NCBI RefSeq assembly: GCF_006716085.1
Contig: NZ_VFON01000001.1
Span: 2,418,001 to 2,482,000 of the forward strand
Length of the DNA stretch: 64,000 bases
From: Leucobacter komagatae
GTDB lineage: Bacteria; Actinomycetota; Actinomycetes; Actinomycetales; Microbacteriaceae
Direction: 5' to 3'
Within the stretch, counting starts at the first letter, position 1, and every line of letters begins with the position of its first letter. Of the stretch, positions 18,211 through 31,628 are shown one piece after another. The position numbers and the translations under genes are program-made. The notes under the pieces are model-generated. The model ran no database searches and had not been told where the DNA came from. It saw only the letters and a program-made list of their open reading frames with translations.

Positions 18211-19375
18211 ATGCGGGTCGCTCATCTTTCGCTCAGCGACTTTCGCAACTACAGTGCCGCAGAGCTAGAGCTTTACCCAGGCCCCAACTTGATTGTGGGG
18301 AAGAATGGCCAAGGGAAGACGAACCTTGCCGAGGCCATTTCCTATTTCGCGACGCTTCGCTCACACAGAGTCTCGTCCGATTCGGCGATGATTCGAGCGG
18401 GCCAGACTGCCGCAATTATGCGGATGCGGGTCGCCGCGGGTGAGCGAGACGTTGTGCTCGAGGCCCAGATCAACCGATCGGGCCCCAATAGGGCCCAAGT
18501 CAATGGAAACTCCGTCCGTGCCCGTGAGCTCACGCGCTGGTTCACTTCAATCATGTTTGCCCCAGAGGACCTCAGCATTGTTCGTGGTGAGCCGGCTGGG
18601 AGGCGACGGTTCATGGACGATGCGCTCATCGCTCGGCTCCCCATTGCGGCGGGAGTACTCGCCGACTACGAACGCGTCGTTCGCCAGCGCACCTCGCTTC
18701 TGAAGTCCGCGCGGGGAATGGGGAAGGGGGCAGCGGCGCTCCAGTCCACTCTTGAGATCTGGGACGAGCAACTCATTGAGCACGGGGTGAAGATCATGCT
18801 GGCGCGGCGAGAGCTAGTTGAAGACCTTGGCGCTCCACTTCGGCTCGCATACACGGACCTTGTCGACGCCGACCACGCCCCCTCCATTTCCCTCAGTGAG
18901 TCCGTCTACGAGGGTACGGGGCGCTCCGACGTTTCACGTGAAACACGCGACTCGAGTGAAGTGGCTTCCGTTGACGTTTCACGTGAAACGCTCGAAGCCG
19001 ATTTTCGCCGCGCACTTCAGTCGATGCGAGGAAAAGAGCTCGATCGGGGCGTGACCCTCGTTGGGCCGCATCGCGACGACCTTTCCCTTTCACTGAACGA
19101 CCTTCCCGTGCGGGGCTACGCGAGCCACGGCGAGTCTTGGTCATTCGCCCTTGCGCTCAAGATTGCCTTGGCCTCCGTTATTCGGGATGAGTCACCGGCG
19201 GGGGATCCCGTGATTATTCTCGACGACGTCTTCGCTGAGCTTGATCGTGGACGCCGTGAGCGGCTGATGTCAGTCGTGAGCGAGTTTGAGCAGGTGATCG
19301 TTACGGCTGCCGTTGAGTCGGATGTTCCTGAAGGCCTGGATTGGCACCGGACCGAGGTTGTCGCGGGGACGCTTC

Positions 19376-19398
<23 letters not shown>
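18211..19398 (+). CDS. recF: DNA replication/repair protein RecF
   Basis: A 395-residue SMC-like ATPase with Walker A GKNGQGKTNLAEAI (about 30-43), RRRFMDDAL, TLVGPHRDDLSL, the signature region GYASHGESWSFALALK and Walker B VIILDDVFAELDRGRRERL. It helps RecO/RecR load RecA at gaps. At residues about 240-260 two copies of D-VSRET are encoded exactly by two parS palindromes (18930-18945, 18975-18990), so part of the coding sequence is constrained by chromosome segregation. The DUF721 gene overlaps its end. Confidence 0.97.
18930..18945. promoter_or_regulatory. parS site within recF (1)
   Basis: CGTTTCACGTGAAACA contains the full 14-bp core GTTTCACGTGAAAC. It lies in frame inside recF and encodes part of DVSRETR. 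It is about 2 kb from oriC. Confidence 0.95.
18975..18990. promoter_or_regulatory. parS site within recF (2)
   Basis: CGTTTCACGTGAAACG contains the full 14-bp core. It is 45 bp from the first recF site in the same reading phase, giving a second VSRET peptide. Confidence 0.95.
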
Positions 19399-24602
<5,204 letters not shown>

Positions 24603-24610
<8 letters not shown>

Positions 24611-25010
24611 CACAGTCGCAGACCGGCTTGCGAAGAAGACTCGCAAGAAAGCCCCGGCGAAACAGGTACGCCTGAAGCTCGTCTACGTTGACTTCTGGTC
24701 GGCCGTGAAGTTCTCCTTCCTCGTGTCGATCTGTCTCGCCATCGTTGGCATCGTGACGGCGATTCTGGTCTACGTTGTGCTGCAGACGACGGGCGTCTTC
24801 GGTCGCGTTGACGCGCTCTTCATGGACATTGTGGGTGAAGACAACAGCTTGATGAAGTTCATCGGCTTCCCGCAGGTCGCGTTCTTCTCGGTCGTGGTCG
24901 GTGTGCTCAACACCATCGTCGGCACCGCCCTTGGGGCGATCGGTTCGCTCGTGTACAACCTGCTGGTCCGCGTTCTGGGCGGTTTCCAGCTCGGTTTCTC
25001 GAGCAATTAG
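24603..25010 (+). CDS. DUF3566 membrane protein
   Basis: A 135-residue protein with a basic N-terminus ([14 protein letters not shown]), a membrane helix ([25 protein letters not shown]) and a second at the C-terminus ([29 protein letters not shown]). The family follows gyrA in most actinobacteria. Its function is unknown; it overlaps the gyrA end by 8 nt. Confidence 0.92.
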
Positions 25011-25073
25011 ACCAAAAGTGGCAACTCGATTTCGCATTCTTGCTCGGAACCGGTAATGTTGTCTCTTGGTCAA

Positions 25074-25147
25074 GGGGCTATAGCTCAGGTGGTTAGAGCG
25101 CTTCACTGATAATGAAGAGGTCCCAGGTTCAAGTCCTGGTAGCCCCA
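25074..25147 (+). tRNA. tRNA-Ile (anticodon GAT)
   Basis: A 74-nt cloverleaf. The acceptor is GGGGCTA/TAGCCCC, the D arm GCTCAGGTGGTTAGAGC, the anticodon stem CTTCA/TGAAG with loop CTGATAA, and the T arm CCAGGTTCAAGTCCTGG. The discriminator is A and CCA is not encoded. It pairs with tRNA-Ala in the conserved post-gyrA location. Confidence 0.98.
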
Positions 25148-25192
25148 CTGAATTTCACAAAATCCGCGAAAACCGGTAGTGTTATTCACAAC

Positions 25193-25265
25193 GGGTCCTT
25201 AACTCAGTTGGTAGAGTGCCTGCTTTGCAAGCAGGATGTCGGGAGTTCGATTCTCCCAGGATCCA
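25193..25265 (+). tRNA. tRNA-Ala (anticodon TGC)
   Basis: A 73-nt cloverleaf with acceptor GGGTCCT/AGGATCC containing one G-T pair. The anticodon stem is CCTGC/GCAGG with loop TTTGCAA, and the T arm is GGGAGTTCGATTCTCCC. No CCA is encoded. The accessory block begins right after it. Confidence 0.98.
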
Positions 25266-25281
25266 CAACAAAATATACGAA

Positions 25282-25309
25282 ATGCCTCGCCTCACGGCGG
25301 GGCATTTTT
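25282..25309 (+). terminator. intrinsic terminator after tRNA-Ala
   Basis: Stem ATGCCTCGCC/GGCGGGGCAT (25282-25291, 25296-25305) with one G-T pair and a 4-nt loop, followed by TTTTT. It ends the tRNA-Ile/tRNA-Ala transcript. Confidence 0.9.
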
Positions 25310-25597
25310 GTTTCTTCGAACCGACCCGGCCGTGCGGGGGGTCCAGGAGTTGACGGTGCCCAAAACCTCCGCGACACGCCCGACTAGACACTGCTCGCCC
25401 AAAAACCTCCCGCACACCGGCCTGTCCACCCCCATCTCCGATTCAAGCTGGGTTGGCCGCGCCGATGTACCCGGTGTTGACCGATGCACCCGGAAATAAC
25501 GCGTGCAAAGTGGGTGCATCGGTGCAGGGCGGGTACATCCGTGGCACCGCCCCCCGGTGAACGCTGCGCCCAAGCCAACACTGTCCCGAGGCCGGCG
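25310..25597. other. intergenic region with long palindrome
   Basis: No gene is supported. The region holds approximate direct repeats of GCCCAAAAACCTCC at about 25357 and 25398 and a long inverted repeat at 25464-25539. It lies downstream of the converging carboxylase gene. Confidence 0.65.
25464..25539. repeat. long imperfect inverted repeat
   Basis: Arms of 28 bp (25464-25491, 25512-25539) pair except for a short central mismatch block. Both arms hold the words GATGTACCC and GATGCACCC, which are also near-direct repeats of each other. The loop is 20 nt. There is no T-run, so it is more like a repetitive palindromic element than a simple terminator. Confidence 0.85.
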
Positions 25598-26338
25598 TTA
25601 GGTGAGGGTCGTGATCCAGGTTCGGGTATCGGCGGGGTCGATCACATCGTCTACGTCAAACATCATCGCCGCCGACATCGCTCGTCCCTGTTCGTAGGCC
25701 TGAGCGAGTAGTTCCTCAAAGCGCGCCTCCCGTTCGGCCTCGCTGGCGGCGCCCGCAAGCTCCTTCGCGTAGCCGAGCCTCACGCCACCCTCTAGTCCCA
25801 TCGGGCCCAGCTCTCCGCTCGGCCAGGCAACCGTGAACTGGCTTGAGATCGATGAACCGGCCGACATCGCCATAGCGCCGAGTCCGTAGCACTTCCTGAC
25901 TACCACCGCCCCAAGCGGGACCGAAAGCCGCGCACCGGCGACGAACAGCTTCCCAAACGCTCTGACGCCGGGCTCACGCTCCGCCTCAGGGCCAACCATG
26001 AAACCTGGCGTATCGATGAACGACACGACGGGGAAGCGGTGAGCCTCCGCGAGTTCGAGCAAATCAACGAACGAGCGTGCTGCGTCAACGTCGATCGCGC
26101 CGCCAAGGTGGTGGTTGTCGTTCGCGATGAGCGCGACGGGGACGCCGGCCACCCGGGCGATGCCGGTGATCGCTCCCGGGGCGTACTCCCGGCGAAACTC
26201 CACAAACGACTCCTCATCGACCACACTCCTGATGACCGAGCGCATGTCGAAGGCACGGAGTCTGTCGCTTGGAACCGCAGACCTTGCCTCAGTCAACTCT
26301 GGCGCGACGAACGACAGGGGGTCCGGGCGCGGAAGTGC
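25598..26338 (-). CDS. carboxyltransferase C-terminal part of the fused acyl-CoA carboxylase (frame-shifted)
   Basis: This frame encodes the C-terminal half of a biotin-dependent carboxyltransferase. It has SFVEFRREYAPGAITGIARV, the ANDNHHLGGAID segment, FIDTPGFMVGPEAE, the carboxylase oxyanion/Gly-rich YGLGAMAMS and a normal C-terminus. It has no start of its own. It continues the protein encoded at 26293-28812 but lies one base out of frame; the join is at the G-run 26338-26341. If the shift is real, the enzyme is inactive or made by slippage. Confidence 0.85.
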   Translation of the reverse strand, partial: ALPRPDPLSFVAPELTEARSAVPSDRLRAFDMRSVIRSVVDEESFVEFRREYAPGAITGIARVAGVPVALIANDNHHLGGAIDVDAARSFVDLLELAEAHRFPVVSFIDTPGFMVGPEAEREPGVRAFGKLFVAGARLSVPLGAVVVRKCYGLGAMAMSAGSSISSQFTVAWPSGELGPMGLEGGVRLGYAKELAGAASEAEREARFEELLAQAYEQGRAMSAAMMFDVDDVIDPADTRTWITTLT

Positions 26339-28812
26339 CCCAGGAACTGCTGGGCCGCCAGAACGGCGCCTGCGTCGTCTTCGACGAGCACATCCACGAC
26401 GCCGGTGCGGGCGTGCAGTGCCGCCGGCCCAATGTCCTCGGCGGTCCACTTCCCGAGGCCACCACCCTCAACCATTGCCGGCCCACCCATACCGATGTTC
26501 GCGTCGGCCGTGGCAATGATGAGGTCTGCGACTCCAGCCAGGGCGGCGTTCCCCGCAAAACACCTTCCGGACACGATAGCGACGATCGGAACACGGCCCC
26601 TGAGTGCCGCGAGTTCCGCGAACGTCTGTACGTTGAGGTGAGCGCCGGGCGGCACGTCCGTGTCACCGGGCCGGCCGCCGCCGCCCTCAGCGAACAACAC
26701 GACGGGTAACTGTCTCGACGAGGCGACCTGGAGCAGCCTGTCGGTCTTGGCGTGGTTGCGGGCCCCCTGAGTGCCCGCCAGCACCATATAGTCATAGCTC
26801 ATCACGACGGCGCGAACAGGGCCTGCGGGGGTATTGACCAGACCAATACCCCCAACGAGGCCATCGCCGCTCGTGTGGTCGATCAGATCTGCGAGGGGGC
26901 GCCGAGCTGTCTGCGCCGCGATCACCAGGGGGCCATACTCGACAAACGATCCGGGAACAACGAGATCAGCGAGGTTCTCCCGTGCGGTGCGTCGTGACCT
27001 GGCGTGGACCTTCGCGACCGCGGCTGGCCGCGCCGCATCAAGAACCCGTTCGTGACGTTCCTTCACCTCCGCGATACCGGGATGCGGAGCACTGGTCACC
27101 GAATCGTGCTCACTCGAGACGGGCCCGTCGGGAAACACGGCAAAGACAGGCTGACCAGCCGTGACGGTGTCACCGATGGCGACGAGTGGCCGAGCTCGCG
27201 CGTGCGGCGGGGCAGGGATCGGGTGGTGCATCTTCATCGACTCGATGAGCCCCAGCTCGCCGGGGGAGATAACCAGCGAGACAACGGTGCCGCTGACCGG
27301 TGCAACGACGATTTCCTCACCCGGAGTGAGCGACTCGTAGGTCGCGGCATCGCGCCGAGACTCAGCGACAGCTGCCGCGGGCCCAGCTGCCGCCGGCTCA
27401 CCCGCCCGGGCAATACCAGGGCTACCCAAGAAATGCGATGAGACCTCCGCACTCCGCGCAAGAAGCTCTTGCATGTGGTCATCGATCCAACCTGTATCGC
27501 AGCGACCAAGTACCGCCATCTCCAGCACAGCTGAGAGGAACGGGGCGTTCGTATCAACGCCGACGCACACGAACTCGTTGATGGCAGCTTGCGCCCTCCG
27601 CAGCGCCCCCTCCGGGTCACGCGCAGCCACAACAACTTTGGCGAGCAGCGTGTCATACAGCAGGCCGACGGTGGCGCCAGGCTGCAACCAGGTATCGACC
27701 CTCACACCAGGGCCCGTCGGAAAACCGAGCTGCGAGACCGGCCCGGAGCTCGGCTTCGGTGAGCCTTCAGGGCCCATCGTCTCGGCCGCGATGCGAAGCT
27801 GAATCGCGCAAGCGGCTCCCTCCGACCCCGGAACCGCCGCGTCGTCTGTGAGGCCGAGACTCCGCAGCGTGCGCCCGAGCCCCAGCTCGATCTGGCACTC
27901 GACGAGATCAAACCCGGTGATTGCCTCGGTAATAGTGTGCTCGACCTGAATCCTCGGGTTGATCTCGAGGAGAGCCCACTCAGAGCCGGTGACGAGAAAC
28001 TCAACGGTGGCGAGCCCCTTATATCGCAGGGCGTGGAGCAGTCGTCGCGTTGCATCGTGGATCTCGGCGCGCACGCCAGAATCGAGGTACGGCGCCGGGG
28101 CGATCTCGACGAGTTTCTGTCGGCGCCGCTGTAACGAGCAATCACGGTCTCCCAGAATGCTCACGCCATCCGGGCCGCCGATGCCTTGAACCTCAATATG
28201 TCGTGCCCCCGTCAGCAGCTGTTCGGCGAACACGCGATCGTCACCGAAGCCGTGGAGAGCCTCCGCACGGCACCGGGCGAGCGCGTCAGGTAGCTCCTCG
28301 CGCGAGGTGACGATCGCGATGCCGCGCCCTCCTCCACCGGCGACCGCCTTGAGCACCACGCCTGCGGGGTTCGCGTCGAGCAGTTCAAGCGCGGCTGCGC
28401 CATCACTGAGAACCCCGGTGGCCGCGGGCACGTGTATGCCGAGCTCGACCGCGAGCGCTCGGGTCTCCGGTTTCGACCCGGCCCGCGCGAGGGCTTCGGG
28501 CGACGGGCCGAGGAAGGTGAGGCCGGCCTCTCGGCAGCGGCTGGCAAAGTCTGCCGACTCCGCGAGGAAGCCGTATCCGGGGTGAACGAGCCTCGCCCCC
28601 GTGCGCTTCGCGGCGGCGACCAGCTGGTCTGAATCGAGGTAGGCGGCCGGGCCGATACCGGTCAGCTCAATCGCTCGATCAGCAAGCCGCACGTGCAGGC
28701 TCTCTGCGTCATCACGGGGATGCACAGCGACCGTCGTGATCCCCATTTCTTTGGCCGTTCGAATCACACGAACAGCGATCTCACCTCGGTTGGCGACGAG
28801 CAGCGTTGTCAC
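26293..28812 (-). CDS. fused biotin carboxylase-biotin carrier-carboxyltransferase (truncated by frameshift)
   Basis: An 839-residue open frame. Biotin carboxylase occupies residues 1-about 450: VANRGEIAVRVIRTAKE, ATP-grasp KAVAGGGGRGIAIV and NPRIQVEHTITEAITG. A biotinyl domain follows with the modification motif ESMKM (about residue 535), then the N-half of a carboxyltransferase (AEGGGGRPGDTD, SGRCFAGNAALAGVADLI). Such three-domain fusions are known in actinobacteria at about 1080 residues and carboxylate short acyl-CoAs. The frame ends early with a shifted tail after FLG; the rest continues at 25598-26338. It overlaps the acyl-CoA ligase by 4 nt (ATGA). The substrate is unknown; propionyl-CoA would fit the nearby valine operon. 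Confidence 0.85.
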   Translation of the reverse strand: MTTLLVANRGEIAVRVIRTAKEMGITTVAVHPRDDAESLHVRLADRAIELTGIGPAAYLDSDQLVAAAKRTGARLVHPGYGFLAESADFASRCREAGLTFLGPSPEALARAGSKPETRALAVELGIHVPAATGVLSDGAAALELLDANPAGVVLKAVAGGGGRGIAIVTSREELPDALARCRAEALHGFGDDRVFAEQLLTGARHIEVQGIGGPDGVSILGDRDCSLQRRRQKLVEIAPAPYLDSGVRAEIHDATRRLLHALRYKGLATVEFLVTGSEWALLEINPRIQVEHTITEAITGFDLVECQIELGLGRTLRSLGLTDDAAVPGSEGAACAIQLRIAAETMGPEGSPKPSSGPVSQLGFPTGPGVRVDTWLQPGATVGLLYDTLLAKVVVAARDPEGALRRAQAAINEFVCVGVDTNAPFLSAVLEMAVLGRCDTGWIDDHMQELLARSAEVSSHFLGSPGIARAGEPAAAGPAAAVAESRRDAATYESLTPGEEIVVAPVSGTVVSLVISPGELGLIESMKMHHPIPAPPHARARPLVAIGDTVTAGQPVFAVFPDGPVSSEHDSVTSAPHPGIAEVKERHERVLDAARPAAVAKVHARSRRTARENLADLVVPGSFVEYGPLVIAAQTARRPLADLIDHTSGDGLVGGIGLVNTPAGPVRAVVMSYDYMVLAGTQGARNHAKTDRLLQVASSRQLPVVLFAEGGGGRPGDTDVPPGAHLNVQTFAELAALRGRVPIVAIVSGRCFAGNAALAGVADLIIATADANIGMGGPAMVEGGGLGKWTAEDIGPAALHARTGVVDVLVEDDAGAVLAAQQFLGHFRARTPCRSSRQS
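26338..26341 (-). other. frameshift position in carboxylase
   Basis: The coding strand reads CTG GGG CAC. Adding one G (GGGGG) gives FLGALPRPDPLSF, which joins the two halves of the carboxyltransferase without loss. No canonical slippery heptamer or obvious downstream pseudoknot is seen. Confidence 0.8.
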
Positions 28813-30572
28813 TGTGCTGAAATCCCTTTCATGAGCTCGACCTTGCGTATCTTGCCGGTTGCGGTCATCGGCATCGTGTCAACGATGACGATGTCGGGCA
28901 CCTTGTAACTCGCCATGTGGTCTTTGGCCCACAGCTTGAGTTCGGCCGGGGAGACTCGTTGACTCTGGGCGAGCTCAACGAACGCAACGGGGCGCTGGCC
29001 CGAGCTCGCGTCGTCGCGCGGGGCGACGGCGATGCGCGCGATGCTCGGGTGCGACTTCATGAGGGTCTCGACCTCGGTGGGAAAGACGCTCATGCCATTC
29101 ACCTTGATCATTTCCTTGCTGCGCGCAAGGTACGAGAGCCCGCCCCGAGCGTCGAACTCGCCGGTGTCGCCAGTCAACAGCCAACCGTCGATGAGCGAGG
29201 CGCTCGTTGCTTCGGGTTTCATGTAGTACCCGCGCAGCACCGACGGCGATTTCACGAGAATTTGGCCGGGGATACCGACGGGAACCGGGCTGAGGTCATC
29301 ATCCACAACAACGATCGATGTGCCGGGCACGGGATACCCGCAGTACGTCGGTGTCGCCGCAAGGTCTTGGTTGCCAGCGTGCAGCCCGTGCGTGAATGTA
29401 TCGGCCGTGTGCGTCTCGGTCATTCCGTAGGACGCTTCGTGCAGGAGAACCCCCGTGGCCGCGTGCCACTCCCGTCGCAGCTCAACATCCAGCTTCCTCA
29501 CGAACGAGATCGCGACGCACGCCTCGAGCGAAGACGTGTCAGCCTGACTGAACTGGGGGAGTTCGAGTAGTTCAACGTAGTTGTCGGCCTGCGCCGCGAC
29601 CCAGGTCACGCGCTGCTGTTCGATGAGCGTGAGCGCAGTTGCCGCGTCCCACCGGGTCATCATGACAACGGTGGAGCCATCGATGAGCGGGTTGAGCATC
29701 GCCATGTCTTCACCGGCGATCCAGAACATCGGAAGGAACCCGAGGGAGACGTGCACCTTGCCGGTGCGGGGACTGAGCGCCCCAGGCTGCCTGCCCTGCC
29801 CGAGCAGCGTGCTGATCGCGGTGTACACCATGTGCCCCTGGGTGTGTTCGCACCCCTTCGGCATTCCCGTCGTCCCTCCCGTGTAGTTCAGCGCGGCAAG
29901 GGCATCGCGGTCGCACGCGATCGGCGGAACGGGAACGGATGCCATGATCGCCGGCCAGTCGCTCGGCGAAGCCGAGTGCGCCGCTCGGTCGATGGTGAAC
30001 GGGGGCGGGGGAGACGCCTCCCCACGAATCATGTCTCCCAGCGATGTGAGTGCGACCTCAAGAACTGGCATGACGCTTGGCAGCGCCGCCCCGGCTAAGT
30101 CCTCGGGCGGCACGAGCCTTGCCGCGTCAACGACCTTGGCGAGAGAGGGGTGAGTGAGCAGGAGGGCGACGCCGGCATCGGCGAGCTCATACGCCAGTTC
30201 GCGCGCCTTGAACATGGGGTTCACCGGAACGTACACGGCACCAATCCGCAGGATTCCGAGCATCGCGATGGTGAGCTGCGGGCAGTTGCCAAGAAACACC
30301 CCGACGCGATCACCGGGGCCAACGCCGCGGCCGCGCAGCCACCCGGCGAACGCTCCAACGGAGTTCTCGAGTTCGGCGTAGGAAATGTCAGTCCCGTAGA
30401 AATGGATCGCGGTGACTCCCGCCCGCTCTTTCGACCACCGCTGCAGGTAATCGTTGAGGCCGTCACCCGGCCACGGGTCTGTGAGCTCTCGGGGTACGTC
30501 TGCTGGCCACATGGTGCGGAGTTCTGCGAGCTCTTCGGCAGCTTTCGACCACGTCTTGTCTCCTGGCGTCAT
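28809..30572 (-). CDS. AMP-dependent acyl-CoA synthetase/ligase
   Basis: A 587-residue adenylate-forming enzyme. It has the P-loop YTGGTTGMPKGCEHTQ (about residue 240), LLHEASYGMTET, the hinge region TGDTGEFDARG and YLARSKEMIKVNGMSVFP, and the catalytic lysine motif PMTATGKIRK at the C-terminus. It activates a carboxylic acid to its CoA ester; chain length is not evident. ATG at 30572 is chosen because AAGGAG lies 5-6 nt upstream; a GTG two codons earlier would overlap that site. It is coupled to the downstream carboxylase, suggesting activation followed by carboxylation of the same acyl group. Confidence 0.92.
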   Translation of the reverse strand: MTPGDKTWSKAAEELAELRTMWPADVPRELTDPWPGDGLNDYLQRWSKERAGVTAIHFYGTDISYAELENSVGAFAGWLRGRGVGPGDRVGVFLGNCPQLTIAMLGILRIGAVYVPVNPMFKARELAYELADAGVALLLTHPSLAKVVDAARLVPPEDLAGAALPSVMPVLEVALTSLGDMIRGEASPPPPFTIDRAAHSASPSDWPAIMASVPVPPIACDRDALAALNYTGGTTGMPKGCEHTQGHMVYTAISTLLGQGRQPGALSPRTGKVHVSLGFLPMFWIAGEDMAMLNPLIDGSTVVMMTRWDAATALTLIEQQRVTWVAAQADNYVELLELPQFSQADTSSLEACVAISFVRKLDVELRREWHAATGVLLHEASYGMTETHTADTFTHGLHAGNQDLAATPTYCGYPVPGTSIVVVDDDLSPVPVGIPGQILVKSPSVLRGYYMKPEATSASLIDGWLLTGDTGEFDARGGLSYLARSKEMIKVNGMSVFPTEVETLMKSHPSIARIAVAPRDDASSGQRPVAFVELAQSQRVSPAELKLWAKDHMASYKVPDIVIVDTMPMTATGKIRKVELMKGISAQ

Positions 30573-30663
30573 TGCCACTCCTTTGGGTTGCTTGGCTCAC
30601 CACCACGCGCTCTCCCACCACCATTCCTATCCCCGGTTCACCGGAAACACAAGGGTCCGGCGC

Positions 30664-30801
30664 CTACGCCTCCCTTCGGCGCAGTAGCGCCGCGAGCGCC
30701 TGGCCACCGCCGATGCACATCGAAACAATCGCGTGATCGTGGCCCCGGCGCGTGAAAGCAAGCGCCGCACGCAGGGTCAGGATCGCGGCCTGGGGCTGGC
30801 C
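30664..30801 (-). pseudogene. thiolase C-terminal remnant
   Basis: A frame of about 45 codons ending at 30664 reads TRRGHDHAIVSMCIGGGQ followed by ALAALLRR. This is the C-terminal active-site motif of acetyl-CoA acetyltransferases (CIGGG with the catalytic Cys). No thiolase sequence is seen upstream: the TetR gene on the opposite strand begins at 30836. It appears to be the tail of a lost fadA-type gene and supports rearrangement in this block. Confidence 0.65.
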
Positions 30802-30835
30802 CGGCGACCGGCGACCGGCGCGGTAGTGTGTTGGC

Positions 30836-31495
30836 GTGACTAGCGTCGATGAGAAGAGCACCGAGAAACGGGGCGCCCGCGGCCGCGCCCGTGGCGAGGA
30901 TTCCCGCGCCTCGGTCGTTGCGGCCGCGCTCAAGAGCTTCGCCGCTCGCGGGTACTTTGGAGCTTCGATGCGTGACATCGCGGCGGAGGCCCAGATCGGC
31001 CTCGCCGGGATTTACCACCACTTCGCGAGCAAACAGGAGCTGCTGCAAGCGGTCATGACGGTTACGCTGCGGGACGTGCTCGCGAGCACGCGAGCGCGCG
31101 TCGCTGCTGCGCCCGAGGATGACTCCGCGGCCCAGCTCGACGGGCTCGTGCGGGCGTGGGTCGAGTTCCACACGGTCAGGCAGGAGGACGCGCGGGTCGG
31201 CGCCTCGGAGGTGCACTGCCTTGAGGGGGAGGGGCGCGAGCGGGTCATCGCGCTGCGCGACGAGCAGGAGGCCCTGTTCGTCGACGTCATCGAGCGCGGC
31301 GTCGAGCGCGGCGCGTTTCTGACGCCGTATCCGCGCGAGGCCGCCCGCGCGATCATCAATATGGGGATTGCGGTCGCCACCTGGTATCGCCTCGACGGCG
31401 ATATCACGCCGCACGGGCTCGCCGAGCGGTACGCGGCGCTATCGCTCGACATGGTCGGGGCGCGCGGTCAGGATCGCGGGCACTCACCCGAGTAG
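30836..31495 (+). CDS. TetR/AcrR-family transcriptional regulator
   Basis: A 219-residue repressor. The N-terminal helix-turn-helix is AALKSFAARGYFGASMRDIAAEAQIGLAGIYHHFASKQELLQAV (shown in parts: RDIAAEAQIG, GIYHHFASKQ). The C-terminal ligand-binding part begins near residue 80. It lies between divergent acyl-CoA ligase and the mmsA operon. A 12-bp palindrome at 31536-31547 in front of mmsA is a candidate binding site. Family members near acyl-CoA genes often respond to acyl-CoAs. The start is GTG at 30836. Confidence 0.9.
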   Translation: MTSVDEKSTEKRGARGRARGEDSRASVVAAALKSFAARGYFGASMRDIAAEAQIGLAGIYHHFASKQELLQAVMTVTLRDVLASTRARVAAAPEDDSAAQLDGLVRAWVEFHTVRQEDARVGASEVHCLEGEGRERVIALRDEQEALFVDVIERGVERGAFLTPYPREAARAIINMGIAVATWYRLDGDITPHGLAERYAALSLDMVGARGQDRGHSPE

Positions 31496-31535
31496 GCCTT
31501 TCGCGGGGACACGCCAGCTCGCGACGGTTGCGGTA

Positions 31536-31547
31536 GAACGATCGTTC
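31536..31547. promoter_or_regulatory. candidate TetR operator upstream of mmsA
   Basis: Perfect palindrome GAACGATCGTTC in the 133-bp gap between tetR and mmsA. AACGNNCGTT-type dyads are common TetR sites in actinobacteria. Confidence 0.65.
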
Positions 31548-31628
31548 GTTTACGCTCGAACCAACCGGGGAGCGATCCACAAGAGCGCCCCCGAGTGTCG
31601 TACGTCTACTGGCCCGAAGGAGCGCCCA

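Noticed and set aside
25310-25597. Intact insertion sequence or integrase near tRNA-Ala
   Set aside because: No transposase or integrase motif and no target-site repeat was found; only palindromes are visible.
26330-26345. Programmed -1 frameshifting in the carboxylase
   Set aside because: No slippery heptamer of the X-XXY-YYZ form and no clear downstream pseudoknot; a one-base homopolymer change is simpler.
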